Position numbers and translations under genes: made by a program. Of a stretch of 64,000 nt of DNA, positions 59,753 to 64,000 are shown piece after piece. The DNA is from Arachis hypogaea (Eukaryota; Streptophyta; Magnoliopsida; Fabales; Fabaceae). Each line of letters starts with the position of its first letter. The first letter of the stretch is position 1. A model generated the notes under the pieces. That model searched no databases and was not told the DNA's origin. It saw only the letters and a list, made by a program, of their open reading frames with translations. The stretch covers positions 5,172,843 to 5,236,842 of the forward strand of contig NC_092044.1 in NCBI RefSeq assembly GCF_003086295.3, in the 5' to 3' direction.

Positions 59753-60429
59753 GTGATTTGAATTAACATTTTTGTTTTAATAATGAAAAATTATTTGGGT
59801 GGTCATTGTGGTACATATTGTAAATAACTAAATATGTATACTTGAATCAATATAATTGAATGATACCATAACTTTTTTTTTTCTAATACCATTGTTAGTA
59901 TGTATTAAATTTAAATTCATCAAAATAACATAAGATTATTGAAAAAGGCATATTATGGTATTCTTTTAATGATAAATTAAAATTAAAACTTTATACCATA
60001 TAACAATTTATTTCTTTTATAATATATAGATAACATAAAAAAACAGAATCACATATGTTAAAATTTAGAAAGAACTCATTTTAGTTATTTTTCAATTCTA
60101 TACAGTTGATGATATGTGAATTTCTATTTCCAATTCCATATATACCCCTAAACATAAAAATTATAATTAATTTAAATTCCATGATTTATAAATGTTTAAA
60201 CTATTTCAATTATATTGGATAATTATTAGAAATGGATGATTGTGGCACTCATCTTCTAAACATTAACTTGCTTGTCCCAATAAAATTAATAAATTAAAAG
60301 AAAAAAAAAGGGAGAAAAAAAAGTGAGTTCTACTTTTTATATCTCACTAACTACAATAATAGAATATATTTGGATTAAAATCATTTACTACTATTTTATT
60401 CATACGTGCAAACATGCACCTTCTTTTCC
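59753..60429. other. Upstream region of phosphatase gene 2
   Basis: AT-rich. The first 50 bp are still shared with the HSP70 unit flanks. I found no GNATATNC site from 60001 to the start codon, unlike gene 1. Confidence 0.5.
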
Positions 60430-60437
60430 TATAAATA
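60430..60437 (+). promoter_or_regulatory. TATA box of phosphatase gene 2
   Basis: tataaata, 67 bp before the start codon, giving a leader of about 35 nt. Confidence 0.75.
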
Positions 60438-60496
60438 CCTCTCTAATGGTCTATGAAACAACACATATAGAAACTTAACATTATTATTGCGTTATT

Positions 60497-62798
60497 ATGG
60501 CTGGGATTGTTGTGGTTTTTGATTTCGACTCAACAATCATTGAGTGTGATAGTGATAATTGGGTGCTTGATGAGACTGGTTTTACTGAAAAATTCTATGA
60601 GCTTCTTCCTACCACGCTTTGGAACCCTCTCATGGTTTTTAATTTCTTTCTTTCATATATAAACACAAAACTATTATGATATATACATTATGATTTTTTC
60701 TCATGTTTAGTCTCCTAAAACTATATAATATATGCAGGATAGGATGATGGGTGAGCTTCATTCAGAAGGTAAAACAATTGAAGAAATTGTAGAAATTTTG
60801 AAGCGAACTCCATTGAATCCCCGCATTGTGCATGCTATTGAGGCAGCTTATTCCCTTGGGTAACACTTTCCCTTTCACTAATCCCTATATTTTTTTTTCA
60901 CGGTTATCTGAGCTGGTTAAGGATTAATCCATAGTAGATCGAAACTTTATTAAAGAGTTTACCGCTAGTCAATGAGTTACTGTATGCATAAGACAACTGT
61001 ATGCATAAGACAGAATTCGAACTCTCAACACTTACTTAAGCACTAATCACCATATATCTTATAATATTAAGGGTGGATTACTCATATTTTTAGATTATGT
61101 GACCGATATTATGTTCGATAGAATTTAATTAGAGAGGTAATATTTTCAGTTAATATCTGTTAATTTTTTAAAATAAAAAATTAATATAATCTAAATTGAC
61201 TTGCTATAATTGTATTAAGAAAGGTGAAAAAATAGAGGAGAGAACAATTTAAAATAATAATTGACTATCATATATAAATGGGTTTTATATGAATTTGTAT
61301 TCACCTTTTTAAATTAATTTGTTCCTTTTTCCATATTAACGAACATATCCTTTGACCTTATGATGAATTTATGTATAATTGTGATATATGTATAATTGTG
61401 TTCAGATGTGATTTGAAGATTGTGAGTGATGCAAATATGTTCTTCATTGAGACAATTCTAAAGCATCATGGAGTGAGGAATTGTTTCTCAGAGATCATTG
61501 CAAACCCTAGCTATGTTAATGAAGAAGGGAGGCTCAGAATTTCACCTTTCCATGATTATATGAAATCTTCTCATGGATGCAGTCTTTGTCCACCAAACAT
61601 GTGCAAGGCATGAATTGCATTATTAATTAGCTCCAATTTAAAGATATAATTTATTTTTTCATTGCCATGCATGAAATATATTAGATTTTATAAGTGCTTT
61701 ATCAAAATTACTAAAATTTGAAAATATTTAACTTTTAATGAAGAAAAAAAAATTTTGTAAAAGTTTTAATTCACTAAATGTTTTTTCTTTTTTTTTTTCT
61801 TAATTGATATCTTAAGTGCAGTACTCATTGGCAGTATAACTCAATTAATTTACGGATCTATATATTTGGTTAATAATGAATAATGAAAATTAATGGAGGA
61901 TGCTTTTGGGCAATTGCTTTTGGGTACATTGCTTTTTGGTCAATTACATTTTGAAAAATATTGGATTAATACAATTAATTATTGTGACACTTTTTATTAT
62001 TGACCTCACTTATATACTTTTAGGGCTTCCTTGATGTGTCATAATCCATGTTCGGACAAACTACCAATAAAATAAAGGAAATAATATATATGTTTCAAAA
62101 AAAAAAGTATATACATTAAAAATTCTAATAAATAATGAATTTAATTTTGATGCACTCAGTGTAATATAGTTTTAAATGTGCATGCATTTAATTACGTAAC
62201 GTCACATAAAAAAATAACTATTTTTTACATTGATCACGTGAATGATCATTAAAAAATGGATATAATTACACGACTGTGTAAAACGTTTTACACTATTACT
62301 GCATTAAAACTAAACTTATAAACAATTACATACATTCAATAACTATATATTGTGTGAAACTTTTCTCATATACTAACTCTCTTTTATTTTTTGAATAAAT
62401 TGTGTGATGATATTTAGGGAGTGATCATAGAAAGGATCCAAAATTTGCTTTCAACAGAAGGAAAGAAGAAATTCATCTACCTTGGAGATGGAAATGGAGA
62501 TTTTTGCCCTAGTTTGAAGCTCAAAGAAAATGACTATTTGATGCCAAGAAAATACTTTCCTTTAAGTGATTTAGTCTCCAAAGATTCCAACAAGATTAAG
62601 GCAGAGGTTCATGGATGGAAAGATGGGGAAGAGCTTGAAAATATTTTGGTTCATATTATCAACAAAGAAATTGAAGGAAACAAAATTAATAACAATTCTA
62701 CTCCGAAAATCTCAATTGATTGCAAGTTGGGGTCAATTCCAATAATGGAAACTACTACTTATCAACCTTTGCCTAAGGCACTGCCAGTTCGTCATTAA
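60497..62798 (+). CDS. HAD-family phosphatase (PECP1/PPsPase1/PHOSPHO1-like), gene 2, four exons
   Basis: Exons are 60497-60634, 60738-60859, 61406-61607 and 62418-62798, giving 280 residues with exon lengths 138, 122 and 202 identical to gene 1. HAD motif I is DFDST (residues 9-13), motif II is in IVSDAN, and motif IV is GDGNGDF (177-183). The Cys segment CSLCPPNMCK is conserved. Introns 1 and 2 are GT-AG, but intron 3 begins GC (aag/gcatga); reading through would stop two codons later. Intron 2 contains a SINE. The sequence is clearly diverged from gene 1 outside the motifs, so the two genes are old paralogues. Same family functions apply; the substrate is unresolved. Confidence 0.9.
60900..61062 (-). 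mobile_element. tRNA-derived SINE in intron 2 of phosphatase gene 2
   Basis: The reverse strand shows a box A-like gtgattagtgcttaag and, about 30 nt on, box B gagttcgaattct. A T-run (60888-60898) at the left would be the poly-A tail. Includes a small internal duplication (actgtatgcataagaca). Confidence 0.6.
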
Positions 62799-63115
62799 GT
62801 TAAATTAGATACATATTTACATAGTTGCTAAAATAATTAAGAAGATGAAGGGTGCTAATTAAATTGATATCAAATAATGATATTGTTATTTAATTTCTTC
62901 ATCTTGTGGTAATACTATTATTATTACATACTACTTCTTAGAAAATGTATGAAGCGGCATTATATTGCTAGCTCTTGATCTTGACGACCATAAACTATAA
63001 TTACCATTAATAAAATCATAATTGAATTTGCTGCTTGTCATTGAAGAATTCTCTCTCTCCATAACTTAACCTTATTATTGGCATGCATACATATGTTACA
63101 GAAAAATTATGTTTG
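62799..63115. other. 3' flank of phosphatase gene 2
   Basis: Probable 3' untranslated and intergenic sequence. An aataatgat-rich stretch follows the stop, with no other feature. Confidence 0.5.
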
Positions 63116-63119
63116 TATC

Positions 63120-63650
63120 ATGCATAACTGGATATGGCCGAAAATTCGATCCGATTCGCACCATTTTCATTGGATTGGATATGATATCCGCATTTTTTTA
63201 GTGTCCGATCCAATCGCTGCGGATCGGATCGGATTGCAAATTGGGTATATCCACATAATTGAACCTTTTTTTAATCATATTTCTATGTAAAAAATTCAAT
63301 AAAAATATTTTTTTCACACTTTTAAAATCTATTTACTCCAAAAATATTTTTAATCAAACTTTTTCTAAATACCAAAAATAAAATAATATAATATATGAAT
63401 AATAACTACGAACTAAAATATACAAATAAATAAATATAATACTAAATATATATATATATTTATTTTTTAATTATTATTGTGGATCTGCAGATCAGATACG
63501 CAGATGCAGAGCAGATATCCGCAATCCAATCTTTAAAGGGTGCGGAAAGCAGTTTACGAATCGGATCGTATCTGCAATTTTCGGATCGAATGCAGATATT
63601 TACCGCAGATTTACAAATATGATCCGATTTATGAACACCCCTACATCTTT
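63120..63650. mobile_element. hAT-like MITE with gatccgatt-type ends
   Basis: Inverted gatcggatc/atccgatt motifs crowd both ends (63140-63240 and 63480-63640), and the right end closes in gaacacccctac. The style is that of the elements at 59134 and 32512. The left border is approximate. Confidence 0.65.
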
Positions 63651-64000
63651 TTTATATAAAAGTTTGATTTTTATTTCCTTTTGATTTTATCCAAAACTAT
63701 TACATAAAAAAATTAAAATTGATAATGATATATTTGTGTATATTTTTATATATTATTTTATATTGAATAATATTAATAGTTGATTTTTTATGTATATCAT
63801 AGATCAGTACATATAATATAATTATTTTTTATCGATATTTTTAATATTAGAAATAAAAAATATAAAAAGTATATACACAAAAGTTATATATAGATAAGTA
63901 AAAAATTATATAAATAATAATATGTATAGAAATTGCAGATTACTACATTAAAATTAGTTATTAAAACTAGTTATTAATATAAAATATATATTAAAATATA
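63651..64000. other. Gene-free AT-rich end of window
   Basis: Nothing recognisable. Confidence 0.5.

Overview
This is nuclear plant DNA, very AT-rich and crowded with transposon remains. The genes present (cytosolic HSP70, a Pi-starvation-type HAD phosphatase, HAC-type histone acetyltransferase, PPR and 2-hydroxyacyl-CoA lyase fragments) and the style of the short inverted-repeat elements suggest a legume, and a peanut (Arachis)-like genome would fit. The species call is inference; the plant call is secure (GT-AG introns, Helitron, hAT, LINE, SINE and solo-LTR structures). Layout: 1-20500 holds no intact gene. It contains hAT-like non-autonomous elements, foldback MITEs and three gene relics: a 2-hydroxyacyl-CoA lyase fragment (2594-3881), a decayed hAT transposase (6190-7850) and a reverse-strand piece of a p300/CBP-like HAC gene (8535-9563). 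Positions 21191-22820 carry an intact four-exon HAD phosphatase gene with two PHR1-type (P1BS) sites upstream. About 3 kb of its 3' end and downstream flank is duplicated at 33500-36455. Between them lie a long-TIR element carrying a PPR fragment (25544-27695) and an intact HSP70 gene (28085-30417). Positions 37796-50700 hold two Helitron-derived segments head to tail, with RPA-like and PIF1-type helicase relics, one complete 3' hairpin-CTAG end and a dated hAT insertion. Positions 52096-58778 contain two further HSP70 copies, the first broken by a 58-bp deletion, the second intact. Positions 60497-62798 hold a second intact HAD phosphatase gene, one intron of which needs a GC donor. The main theme is a local HSP70/phosphatase duplication cluster. 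Every HSP70 copy is followed by a piece of the last phosphatase exon, so the duplicated unit was HSP70 plus a truncated phosphatase tail, and intact phosphatase genes flank the array. Copy 1 of HSP70 is a mosaic of copies 2 and 3, which suggests gene conversion. All three HSP70 copies stop before the canonical GGMP/EEVD tail. Paralogous segments supply natural empty sites that order several insertions (a hAT element in the Helitron, a MITE behind HSP70 copy 1, and a solo LTR, a LINE fragment and a hAT-like MITE in the phosphatase flanks). Two short dyad arrays (18424-18644 and 32135-32413) have regular internal geometry that no standard feature type explains. No wholly new coding system was found.
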